A stretch of DNA of 32,392 nt from Actinomycetota bacterium (lineage in GTDB: Bacteria > Actinomycetota > Actinomycetes > S36-B12), in assembly GCA_002737125.1 (NCBI GenBank), contig NSHP01000005.1, forward strand, positions 1-32,392. The letters run 5' to 3'. Both the position numbers and the translations under genes were made by a program. This document shows positions 9,762 through 17,808 of the stretch, in pieces (position 1 is the first letter of the stretch; each line of letters begins with the position of its first letter). The notes under the pieces were generated by a model, which was given only the letters and a program-made list of their open reading frames with translations, did not search any database and had not been told where the DNA came from.

Positions 9762-9836
9762 GCTAAGCCTCCTTTTTGGTATTCGAATTAGCGATAAGAC
9801 ACGCCCTAAGATAGGACGTCTGACTTCGGCGAAATC

Positions 9837-9858
9837 AAAGCCCCAAAGCCCCAAAGCC
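9837..9858. repeat. Short 8-bp tandem repeat (AAAGCCCC, about 2.75 copies)
   Basis: aaagccccaaagccccaaagcc read directly. Confidence 0.7.
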
Positions 9859-10147
9859 ATTTTTTGCCATTTTCGAAAGAAGCGGCGGGTGTGCGATTAA
9901 GGTTTCCATCGTGCGTGGCAAGTTGGGGATATTTGTCCTAGGGGTGCTGTCATCCTCCCGCTGGCCCCGGCGGCCGTGGCGCAGGACCCACTTGGCTCCC
10001 CAGATAGCAACCCATGGGAGCCCCGAGTGTGGCACCTAGCGCAGGCTCTCGTGCCGCGCAAAACCGGCGGCAACCGCATCCTGCAATTGCGCCGCACTTG
10101 CGGTGGGCTGCTCGATCACTGGCCAAGTCTAAGTGCAGGCGCAAACA

Positions 10148-10810
10148 CTATGAGGGCTTGACAACTGTCCAGTATGACGCGGCATTGAGCTCTGCGTAGT
10201 TGGGTGGAAGCGCTGCCGCAGTGGCTTTAACGCTGCACTTACCGGCCTTCTTGCCCACTTTAAGCAGCCAGCCCTTACTTGAATCCTTCACGACAGTGCA
10301 CAGATTAGATCCGGTTGCGATCTTAAAGGTAACCAGCTTGCCTTTATTGGTTTTAAGCTTCGGGGCGCCCATCACATAGGTCTTGCCCTCGGTAACCGTT
10401 TGCGGTGTTTTATTCCAGACACTGCCGAACTTGGCACTCTGGCCAAGTGGGATGGTCGGGATGGTGAAAGTCGCGGTCGCTGCATCGAGCCCGCCCCCGG
10501 CTGGCGAATTCATCACCAGGACGCAAGGGGTGGCTCCGGAGGTCACGGTCAATTGCTTTTGTGACACGGTGCAGCCACCGCTAGCACTCAAAGTCACGTT
10601 TACCCCTGTGGTGGAGGATGCGTAAACATCATTTACTGACGTATACATGATGGCCGGCATCGTCCAAGGGTCGGTGAAGTTGGGTGAGCCCTTACCCCAG
10701 CTCGCGGTGATAACACCGGTCGCGGCGGAGGCGGGGATCGCGGTGGCGCCGTAAAGCAAGGAGGTGGCGGCAAGAGCGGCGAGATAACGGGTCATGAGGC
10801 GCATCAACAC
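10148..10810 (-). CDS. Secreted protein of unknown function, Ig-like repeat style C-terminus
   Basis: Signal peptide RLMTRYLAALAATSLLYGATAIPASAA; SNLCTVV...KAGKCSVKATA resembling bacterial Ig-like Cys-containing repeats; start may be ATG 10795. Confidence 0.65.
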   Translation of the reverse strand: MLMRLMTRYLAALAATSLLYGATAIPASAATGVITASWGKGSPNFTDPWTMPAIMYTSVNDVYASSTTGVNVTLSASGGCTVSQKQLTVTSGATPCVLVMNSPAGGGLDAATATFTIPTIPLGQSAKFGSVWNKTPQTVTEGKTYVMGAPKLKTNKGKLVTFKIATGSNLCTVVKDSSKGWLLKVGKKAGKCSVKATAAALPPNYAELNAASYWTVVKPS

Positions 10811-10879
10811 ACGATAGTGCTTTTACTTGGTGCGCGTGGCCGACTTGACAGTCAGCGAGTTTCGTTATCCACTTTGCTG

Positions 10880-12400
10880 ATGATTTCGAGCCTACTTGCC
10901 CGCACTGCCGTCGCCCTATTTGCTGGGGCCCTGGTCGCAACTTCTGGGGCCACCGCCTCCGCGAAGCCCATCCCTGAGGGCCCAGGGTTTAGCAGCGCCA
11001 CCAAGTTCATTGGCAGCCCGGCAAAGGCGAACCCGGTGTCGCTGCCGGTGGTCCCGACGAACCCGTACATGGCACCGGTGGGTAAGTCGAATATCCATAA
11101 CGACACCTACATGTCAGACTCGTATCAGTGGGCTGGACCGTTGGGTAAGAACACGAAGGTCACTTCACAGGTTGCTGGCGGTGAGTGCGCGAGTATCACT
11201 TTCAATGCAGCAGGCCAGCTAGTTGCTATTTGCCTGACTCCTAAAACTCCTGCCTACTTGACTCTCATGGATCCAGATTCGTTGAAGGTATTAACTCGAT
11301 ACAACCTAACCAGGCGCCCCACCGCGGTTGGCGCTTTGTCGAATCGGGACTACACCGAATTGTCGGGCGGTTACTTCTATCTCGATAACCAGGACCGGGC
11401 CGTCGTGGCGACGGCAGACCGACACATCATCACCTTCGAAGTGGCACGAACTGGCTCGAAGTATGCATTTAAGCCAATTAGCGATGTCGACCTTGCGACA
11501 TCGATTACTGCAGGTCAACCCACATTCGCGGCCAGTGGAGATTCGATTTTGTCTGCATTGCCAGACTTCAATGGCAATATCTGGTTTGTCACAACCCAAG
11601 GCCTTGTCGGTGCCCTGAACCCGCAAACCGGAAAGAGTCAGACCATAAGGCTTTCAGGCGAGGGAATTACGCAGTCGTTCTCTATGGATGAAACTGGGGG
11701 CGTCTACGTCGTCAGTAACATTGCGATGTATCGCTTTGATGCGGTCGCTGGTTTGCCAACATCGAGTTGGCGCATTGTGTATGAAAATGATGGCGTTCAA
11801 AAGCCTGGTGCAAAGAGTGCAGGTTCCGGCACCAGTCCGACGGTGATGTCCGGTGGTCGGGTAGCAATTACAGACAACGCCAATCCAATGAACATTGTTG
11901 TGTATAACACCGCAGTTGATGCCGCATCTCGCGAAGTCTGCTCAGCGCCCGTTTTCGACAAGAACGCGAGCATTACAGAGAATTCACTCATCTCAATCGG
12001 TAGCTCGCTAATCGTCGAGAACAATTACGGTAACTTGAACATCCAATCCGTGGCAAAAGGCAAGACCACCACCCCCGGCTTTGCGAGAGTTGATGTGCAG
12101 GCTGATGGCACCTGCAAGAAGGTTTGGACCAACTCTGAAGTAAGTGCCCCGAGCGTGGTTCCAAAGTTCTCGGCCGCGACTGGCTTGATTTACACGTACA
12201 CCAAGCCGAAAGGGCCGGGCAAAATTGATCGCTGGTACTGGACCGCACTTGATTACCGCACCGGCGAGGTGGTTTACAGCAAGTTAGCGGGGACAGGTGG
12301 CAAGTTCAATAACTCCTACGCGTCTTTGTACTTGGCACCAAACGGTGTTGGCTATGTTGGAGTTCTCAAGGGCCTGATCAGAGTTGCGGACATGAAGTAG
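10880..12400 (+). CDS. Secreted protein of unknown function, possible beta-propeller
   Basis: ORF 10817-12400; internal ATG at 10880 gives signal peptide MISSLLARTAVALFAGALVATSGATASAKP; repeated FDFNGNIWFVTTQGLVGALN / MDETGGVYVVSNIAMYRFD-like blades. Confidence 0.7.
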   Translation: MISSLLARTAVALFAGALVATSGATASAKPIPEGPGFSSATKFIGSPAKANPVSLPVVPTNPYMAPVGKSNIHNDTYMSDSYQWAGPLGKNTKVTSQVAGGECASITFNAAGQLVAICLTPKTPAYLTLMDPDSLKVLTRYNLTRRPTAVGALSNRDYTELSGGYFYLDNQDRAVVATADRHIITFEVARTGSKYAFKPISDVDLATSITAGQPTFAASGDSILSALPDFNGNIWFVTTQGLVGALNPQTGKSQTIRLSGEGITQSFSMDETGGVYVVSNIAMYRFDAVAGLPTSSWRIVYENDGVQKPGAKSAGSGTSPTVMSGGRVAITDNANPMNIVVYNTAVDAASREVCSAPVFDKNASITENSLISIGSSLIVENNYGNLNIQSVAKGKTTTPGFARVDVQADGTCKKVWTNSEVSAPSVVPKFSAATGLIYTYTKPKGPGKIDRWYWTALDYRTGEVVYSKLAGTGGKFNNSYASLYLAPNGVGYVGVLKGLIRVADMK

Positions 12401-12417
12401 TTGACGGGTAACGTCAT

Positions 12418-13812
12418 CTAGCGAAAGGCTGCCTGCAGCATGCCCAACGCCTCGGCAACGCAAGCGGAGTCCGATTTCGGGCGCTTACGCGCGGCGCTGC
12501 CCCCGGAGAACCCAACTAAGGTGGGCGCACCGACAACGTCGGTGACATTGTAAAACTCGGTCCAACGCAGTGCCGAATTCGGTGCGAAATTCGAGGACTG
12601 CGCGGGTAATCCGCCGCCGACTATTCCGATCACTGTCTCCTGGCCCCACCACTGTTTGTCATATCGCAAGATCACTTTCTCAAGATTCCCGGTTGCAATG
12701 CCACCAATGGCCGCTTGGATGGCCTTGGATAATCCAGTAATACTTGGAGACTGGGCTTGCAGTAGTGAAACGGGTACCGCCATTACCACTGCATCGGCGG
12801 TTAGTACTGCATCTGACTCGAGCCTGACGTAAACACCACTCGGTTGCGACGCGTCGACATTTGCAACCGGCGAGCTAAGTCGGATATCGAGGTTGGTGGC
12901 CAGCAATTCTGGGATGTGTTGGTATCCGCCCGCCACAAATGCGTCACCACCAAGAAAATCACTGCCCTCAGTGGGGGCCCGTGCACCCAATTTCGTTGCA
13001 TCGAGGCCATACTCCTGAACTACACCAGTCTCAACGGCCCAAGTTGAAAACCGATTGGCTGGCAGTCCATGTTGCCGCAACCACGAGGCAACCGAAGTGC
13101 TCGGATTCGGCCACGAATTTTCAAGCTGGCTCAGGAGGCTAACCAGTTGATTCGAAGCACGTTCAGCGCTCGGTGATGGCCGCCCGGTCTTGGTATCACG
13201 GAAGCTTTTATTGTCGTAGTCACTCGGAATCAATTTAAGCTGGGCCTGCTGTGCAAGGGGCACTAGCGGGTTGGTTTTCAGCGCGTGCACCCAAGCGGCA
13301 CCCATTTCTACGGACACTCCCCAGGACGTATTCGTGTGGACGCGCCCGCCGATTCGATCCCTGGCCTCAACCACCACGACCTGGGCGCCACTGATGGCAA
13401 GATCGTGTGCGGCGGAAACACCGGCCATACCAGCGCCGATGACGATGACCTTGGGCCCCAAACCGTTGGCTATCAAGGTGCGCGCAGCGCGCTGGCCTGA
13501 TCGAAGAGCCCCCTGAACTGTTGCGGGGTATTCGGGGTCGGTGTATTCACCGGCAAAGACGAGTCGATTGTTAATTATGGCTCGAGCTAAAGTCTTTCTA
13601 ACGCTTGCGGTTGCACCCACGGGCAGCGCAGAGTAGGCGCCCAGTGACCATCGATCGGTGTCCCACCTCGTGACTAGTGATGCGGTCGGGTTTGGCAGCG
13701 ATGCCCTAGGTAGCTTTGCGATGGCCGACTTGTTGCCAGTAGCGATCGCGGTGGCGAATAGCGTGGTGGCACCTAGAAAATTTCTCCGACTAAGCGGGGA
13801 GGGCACTAGCAC
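12418..13812 (-). CDS. Flavin amine oxidase family protein, Tat-type signal, apparently circularly permuted
   Basis: SRRNFLGATTL twin-arginine motif; VIVIGAGMAGVSAAHDL...VVEARDRIGGRVHT; amine-oxidase C-terminal segment TRWDTDRWSLGAYSALPVGA...NRLVFAGEYTDPEYPATVQGALRSGQRAA located N-terminal to the Rossmann motif. Confidence 0.88.
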   Translation of the reverse strand: MLVPSPLSRRNFLGATTLFATAIATGNKSAIAKLPRASLPNPTASLVTRWDTDRWSLGAYSALPVGATASVRKTLARAIINNRLVFAGEYTDPEYPATVQGALRSGQRAARTLIANGLGPKVIVIGAGMAGVSAAHDLAISGAQVVVVEARDRIGGRVHTNTSWGVSVEMGAAWVHALKTNPLVPLAQQAQLKLIPSDYDNKSFRDTKTGRPSPSAERASNQLVSLLSQLENSWPNPSTSVASWLRQHGLPANRFSTWAVETGVVQEYGLDATKLGARAPTEGSDFLGGDAFVAGGYQHIPELLATNLDIRLSSPVANVDASQPSGVYVRLESDAVLTADAVVMAVPVSLLQAQSPSITGLSKAIQAAIGGIATGNLEKVILRYDKQWWGQETVIGIVGGGLPAQSSNFAPNSALRWTEFYNVTDVVGAPTLVGFSGGSAARKRPKSDSACVAEALGMLQAAFR

Positions 13813-13818
13813 TTCACC

Positions 13819-14838
13819 TTAAAGACTGATGGTCGTGAACTCTCCGCGGTCCGCGAATGTGCGAAACCTTGAGGTATCACCGGTGAAGTCAGTCTCCTTT
13901 ACATCGACCACATACACCGTCGGGTCATCGAGGGCGCGATAGGCGTACCGCAGATCACTCAGATTGGCGATCGTGTGGGCGTAGGATATTTCATTTACGA
14001 GGGAGTGGTCGGGCCCAGGCTCTTTGATAATTCCCGGCGGCACGTCAAAGGTATTGAGCACGTGCAGGGCCAGCATTTCGGCGTCGCGGCCGTCTGTTGG
14101 CGTCTCGGCCAAGGTAGTAAGGGCGATAGCACGCACGAACCGGGAAGCGCTGGTGTAGTCGCCCGGCAGCCCATGGAGCCCGGAGCCAACTCCCAGACTC
14201 TTGATGTTCATGCCGTCACCCGTGCGCACACGTTGCCCCGGCCGATTTTCGGCCGAGAATCCGGTGTAGTTATTTAAGTTCAGCAGGTGCCAATCGAGAT
14301 AGGGGGAATTGGTTCCGACACTTGTCGGGTTGTTGACAACCACGACCCCGTCGGGTCGAAACTCGATGGCCGCAGAGTCATCCCGGTCGTGCACGAGTAC
14401 GTGGACAGGTGGGGTGAAAGGCAGGCCGGCATCCCAGCCCCAGATGTTTACTTCGGCTACCGCCTGGCGCACTTCCTCGATGGTCGCGCATGTCGAGAGC
14501 AGATAAGAGGCGACTTCGAGCTGGCTGACATCGGTACCGTCACCGCGGAATTCCGGCGCAACGAAAAAGCCACCTACCATATAAAGCAGGTGGGCGGATA
14601 GGCCGGCGGTGTTCATGCCGTCCATGATCGCGGCATCCATGCCCGTCGCCGCTAGGCCGACCACTCCGTGGCGCGTGGTCCAAGTCTTGGTAGGGACGCC
14701 GGCCGGGCCGAGTGCCACCTTGGGGATATCACGCGGGGTAACACACAGGGAAAGACTCATGAAATGCGGGTAATCAAGACTGCGGCCCACCACTACTGAG
14801 CCGTCCTCGGCGGTTGGTACCTTAAAATTCGTACACAT
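13819..14838 (-). CDS. Linear amide C-N hydrolase, choloylglycine hydrolase (Ntn) family
   Basis: Start at MCTNFKVP giving N-terminal Cys nucleophile, GRSLDYPHF, GMNTAGLSAHLLYM, NNPTSVGTNSPYLDWHLLNLNNY; AAAGGAG upstream. Confidence 0.88.
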   Translation of the reverse strand: MCTNFKVPTAEDGSVVVGRSLDYPHFMSLSLCVTPRDIPKVALGPAGVPTKTWTTRHGVVGLAATGMDAAIMDGMNTAGLSAHLLYMVGGFFVAPEFRGDGTDVSQLEVASYLLSTCATIEEVRQAVAEVNIWGWDAGLPFTPPVHVLVHDRDDSAAIEFRPDGVVVVNNPTSVGTNSPYLDWHLLNLNNYTGFSAENRPGQRVRTGDGMNIKSLGVGSGLHGLPGDYTSASRFVRAIALTTLAETPTDGRDAEMLALHVLNTFDVPPGIIKEPGPDHSLVNEISYAHTIANLSDLRYAYRALDDPTVYVVDVKETDFTGDTSRFRTFADRGEFTTISL

Positions 14839-14998
14839 GATGTCTCCTTTAGGCCCGGGACGCAGGTTAAGTGGAAAAAGCTGAAATAGCAAGGAAGTCT
14901 CCGGCCACCGGCGGATGTGGCGAAGGAGCCCATGCACCAGAATGGATTAGAGGTCGGCACTAAATTGGGTGCCCCCACCTGCGACGAGGGGATGCATA

Positions 14999-15886
14999 GT
15001 GAGCAGCGAACAGTTCGACAAGATGAAGAACGCTGAGGGCTTCATTGCGGCACTTGATCAAAGCGGCGGCAGTACCGCCAAGGCCTTGATGCTTTACGGC
15101 GTTGCAGAGACGGAATATAGCGGTGAAGGCGAGATGTTCGACCTGATTCATCAGATGCGCGCCCGCATCATCACTAGCCCTGCTTTCACCGGAGATCGCA
15201 TTCTCGGCGCGATTTTGTTCGAAATGACTATGGATCGTCAGATCGACGGCATTGGCACTGCGGAGTATTTGTGGAATCAAAAGCACATCGTGCCGTTCCT
15301 GAAAGTCGACAGGGGCCTAGCAGATGAGGTTGATGGCGCTCAGGTGATGAAGCCGATGCCCGACCTCGCTGAACTATTGGCGCGAGCCAACTCCAATGGC
15401 ATGTTCGGCACCAAGATGCGTTCGGTTATCAAGTTGGCGAATCCGACCGGTGTCGGCGCGGTCGTGGGTCAGCAGTTCGAGGTAGGTCGCCAGATTCTTG
15501 GCGCTGGTCTGGTGCCAATCATTGAGCCCGAGGTGGACATCAACAGTGCGCAGAAGGCAGCTGCCGAAACCTTGCTGAAGCCGGCGCTTCTGGCTGAACT
15601 TGACCAACTCACGGCCGATCAGCATGTCATGTTGAAGCTGACCTTGCCGGAGGCAGATGACTTCTATTCGGACTTGATCGCTCACCCCCGAGTACTACGC
15701 GTCGTCGCACTTTCGGGCGGCTACTCGCGCACCGATGCGAATGCCCGCCTGGCCCGCAATCACGGTATGACAGCGAGTTTCTCGCGCGCTCTAACCGAAG
15801 GCCTGTCGGCGCAGCAAAGTGATGCCGAATTTAATGCGGCTCTGGATGCCTCGATCGGTAGTATTTTTGCAGCGTCTATTACCTAA
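14999..15886 (+). CDS. Class I fructose-bisphosphate aldolase
   Basis: GTG start preceded by GAGGGG; GFIAALDQSGGSTAKAL, FLKVDRGLADEVDGAQVMKP, VIKLANPTGVGAVVGQQFEVGRQILGAGLVPIIEPEVDI. Confidence 0.92.
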   Translation: MSSEQFDKMKNAEGFIAALDQSGGSTAKALMLYGVAETEYSGEGEMFDLIHQMRARIITSPAFTGDRILGAILFEMTMDRQIDGIGTAEYLWNQKHIVPFLKVDRGLADEVDGAQVMKPMPDLAELLARANSNGMFGTKMRSVIKLANPTGVGAVVGQQFEVGRQILGAGLVPIIEPEVDINSAQKAAAETLLKPALLAELDQLTADQHVMLKLTLPEADDFYSDLIAHPRVLRVVALSGGYSRTDANARLARNHGMTASFSRALTEGLSAQQSDAEFNAALDASIGSIFAASIT

Positions 15887-15914
15887 TTGCTTTATTTGGC
15901 CGGAGTTTTTTCAT

Positions 15915-16532
15915 TCAGGAAGGCTCCCTTTCTGTCAAAGTCCCAAGTGGTAAGCCAAGTTCAATTTCGGCGCCGCGGCGTGACCACTTAGTTACTTGGG
16001 CGCCGGTAACTGAGTCACTGTGGGCTACCTCCTGCAAGTGGAGCCCATCTAGTAATGACAATATGCGCCAAGCAGCGGCCACTGGATCAAGGCAGGTCAT
16101 TAATCCGGCGCGCACACCGCCTTCGATGATGCTGCAGATGAGTTGTTGCCATGCCTTGTTCAGTCTTTGCGATATTTGTCTAAGTTCAGGGCGCCGGGCG
16201 GCTTCCGCCCAGGCATCGAGCCACAGTTGCATACCCGAATCCCCGTCAGAGCGGGTGTAGGAGTCGAAGAAGAATCTCATTTGCTCTATCGGATCTCGGC
16301 CCTGCTCCACCAAGTTGCTGGTTGTCAGCAGGTCGGCACCGGCTGACCGCTCGAAGGCTTCGGCGATAAGTTCGTCCATTGAGGTCATGTAGTGGTGGAT
16401 CAGGCCACTGGAGGCGCCGAGTTCGGCTGCGACGTCGCGGACGGTGGTCGCGGCGATGCCCTGCCGTTGCATCACGGCCAAGGTGGCGGCGATTATCGCC
16501 TCACGCCGGTCGTCCGGGTTCATCCTGGCCAT
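15915..16532 (-). CDS. TetR-family regulator (BetI-like)
   Basis: 205 aa; REAIIAATLAVMQRQGIAATTVRDVAAELGASSGLIHHYMTS HTH; divergent from the GcvT operon. Confidence 0.88.
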   Translation of the reverse strand: MARMNPDDRREAIIAATLAVMQRQGIAATTVRDVAAELGASSGLIHHYMTSMDELIAEAFERSAGADLLTTSNLVEQGRDPIEQMRFFFDSYTRSDGDSGMQLWLDAWAEAARRPELRQISQRLNKAWQQLICSIIEGGVRAGLMTCLDPVAAAWRILSLLDGLHLQEVAHSDSVTGAQVTKWSRRGAEIELGLPLGTLTEREPS

Positions 16533-16549
16533 ACGGATAGGTTAGACGC

Positions 16550-16581
16550 TATTGCGCAAATGTCCAATAATCACCTAGGAT
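16550..16581 (+). promoter_or_regulatory. Putative promoter with overlapping TetR operator-like inverted repeat
   Basis: TATTG-N10-CAATA (16550-16569); -35-like TTGCGC (16552-16557), 18-nt spacer, -10-like TAGGAT (16576-16581). Confidence 0.45.
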
Positions 16582-16607
16582 GAGTAATCGACAAGTCAAG
16601 GAGCGCG

Positions 16608-17807
16608 ATGATGCGAACGACACCTTTCCACCCGCGCTTGGCCGAGTTGAGCCAAACCCAGATGTGGGGCAATTGGTCTGGATACCTGTCGGCTGTGCGC
16701 TATGACCTCTCGAGCAAGCATGAGTATTTCGGGGTTAGAAATGCCGCTGGTTTCTTCGATACTTCTCCACTCTATAAATACTGGATTCGTGGGCGAGATG
16801 CTGAACTCTTGTGTTCGTTTGCCTTTGCGCGAGATGTCCGAACACTCAAGCTCGGTCGTGCTCAGTACACCATCTGGTGCGATGACGACGGATTTATCAT
16901 GGAGGATGGGGTTCTTTTTCGCTTTGCCTCCGATGAATTCCTGCTCACCGCGGCCGAGCCCAACATGGGCTACTTAAAACAATTGAGCCGCCGGTACGAC
17001 GTCGAGATAGTCGACGCGAGTGAAGATTATGCTTCACTTGCAATCCAAGGCCCACGATCGCGCGACATCCTCGAAGTGCTTACTCCCGACATTTCAGGCC
17101 TTCGCTACTTCGGATTCACCGAGACGAAAATTGCCAACACCCCTGTGACCATCAGCCGCACCGGGTTCAGCGGAGACCTCGGCTATGAGGTAATAATTCC
17201 GGTCGCAGATGCCCTACCAGTCCTTGATGCCATCCTCGAGGCTGGCCACCCGCATGGACTACGCCCATATGGCGATGAGGCACTTGGCATGACCCGCATC
17301 GAGGCAGGCTTGCCGCTTATTGGAGTTGAGTTCAACTCCAGTCGATACGCCTGGACCGCGGAAGACCGCTTCACACCCGATGAACTAGGCCTCGGCTGGC
17401 TCCTTAAGGGCATCGAGGATGACAGCCGACCGTTTATTGGCCGCGATGCGATCTTGCGCGAGCGCGCCGATGGCTCCTCCCGGTGGCGCACGGTCGGTAT
17501 CACCGTCGCATGGAGTGACTTCTATGAACTTTTTGATTCACGCGGTCACCTTGCGGTCCCCGATGAAATTCCCGTGGCTTGGGAGTCCATGCTCTACGAC
17601 GCCAAAGACAAACGTATTGGCTACGCCACCAGCTTCATGTATTCACCTATCCTCCAGTGCCATATCGGCATTGCCCGTGTCAAGCCAAAATACGCCGAAC
17701 CGGGTACCGACATCTACCTTGAGCAAACGGTGAACCACGAATACATCAACGTACGGGCCACCGTCACCACCTTGCCTTTCTACAACCCCGAGAGGAAAAC
17801 CGCCTGA
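16608..17807 (+). CDS. Stand-alone GcvT-like aminomethyltransferase/demethylase
   Basis: 399 aa; FGVRNAAGFFDTSPLYKYWIRG, GFIMEDGVLFRFASDEFLLT, SLAIQGPRSRDIL, SRTGFSGDLGYEVIIP; AAGGAG upstream. Confidence 0.88.
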   Translation: MMRTTPFHPRLAELSQTQMWGNWSGYLSAVRYDLSSKHEYFGVRNAAGFFDTSPLYKYWIRGRDAELLCSFAFARDVRTLKLGRAQYTIWCDDDGFIMEDGVLFRFASDEFLLTAAEPNMGYLKQLSRRYDVEIVDASEDYASLAIQGPRSRDILEVLTPDISGLRYFGFTETKIANTPVTISRTGFSGDLGYEVIIPVADALPVLDAILEAGHPHGLRPYGDEALGMTRIEAGLPLIGVEFNSSRYAWTAEDRFTPDELGLGWLLKGIEDDSRPFIGRDAILRERADGSSRWRTVGITVAWSDFYELFDSRGHLAVPDEIPVAWESMLYDAKDKRIGYATSFMYSPILQCHIGIARVKPKYAEPGTDIYLEQTVNHEYINVRATVTTLPFYNPERKTA

Positions 17808-17808
17808 C

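Noticed and set aside
9911-10161. Possible frameshifted secreted protein on + strand: VRGKLGIFVLGVL in one frame, then ILPLAPAAVAQDPLGSPDSNPWEP... in another looks like a broken signal peptide
   Set aside because: Requires an assumed frameshift, weak start context, and the downstream peptide has no recognisable family; could be chance in GC-rich DNA.
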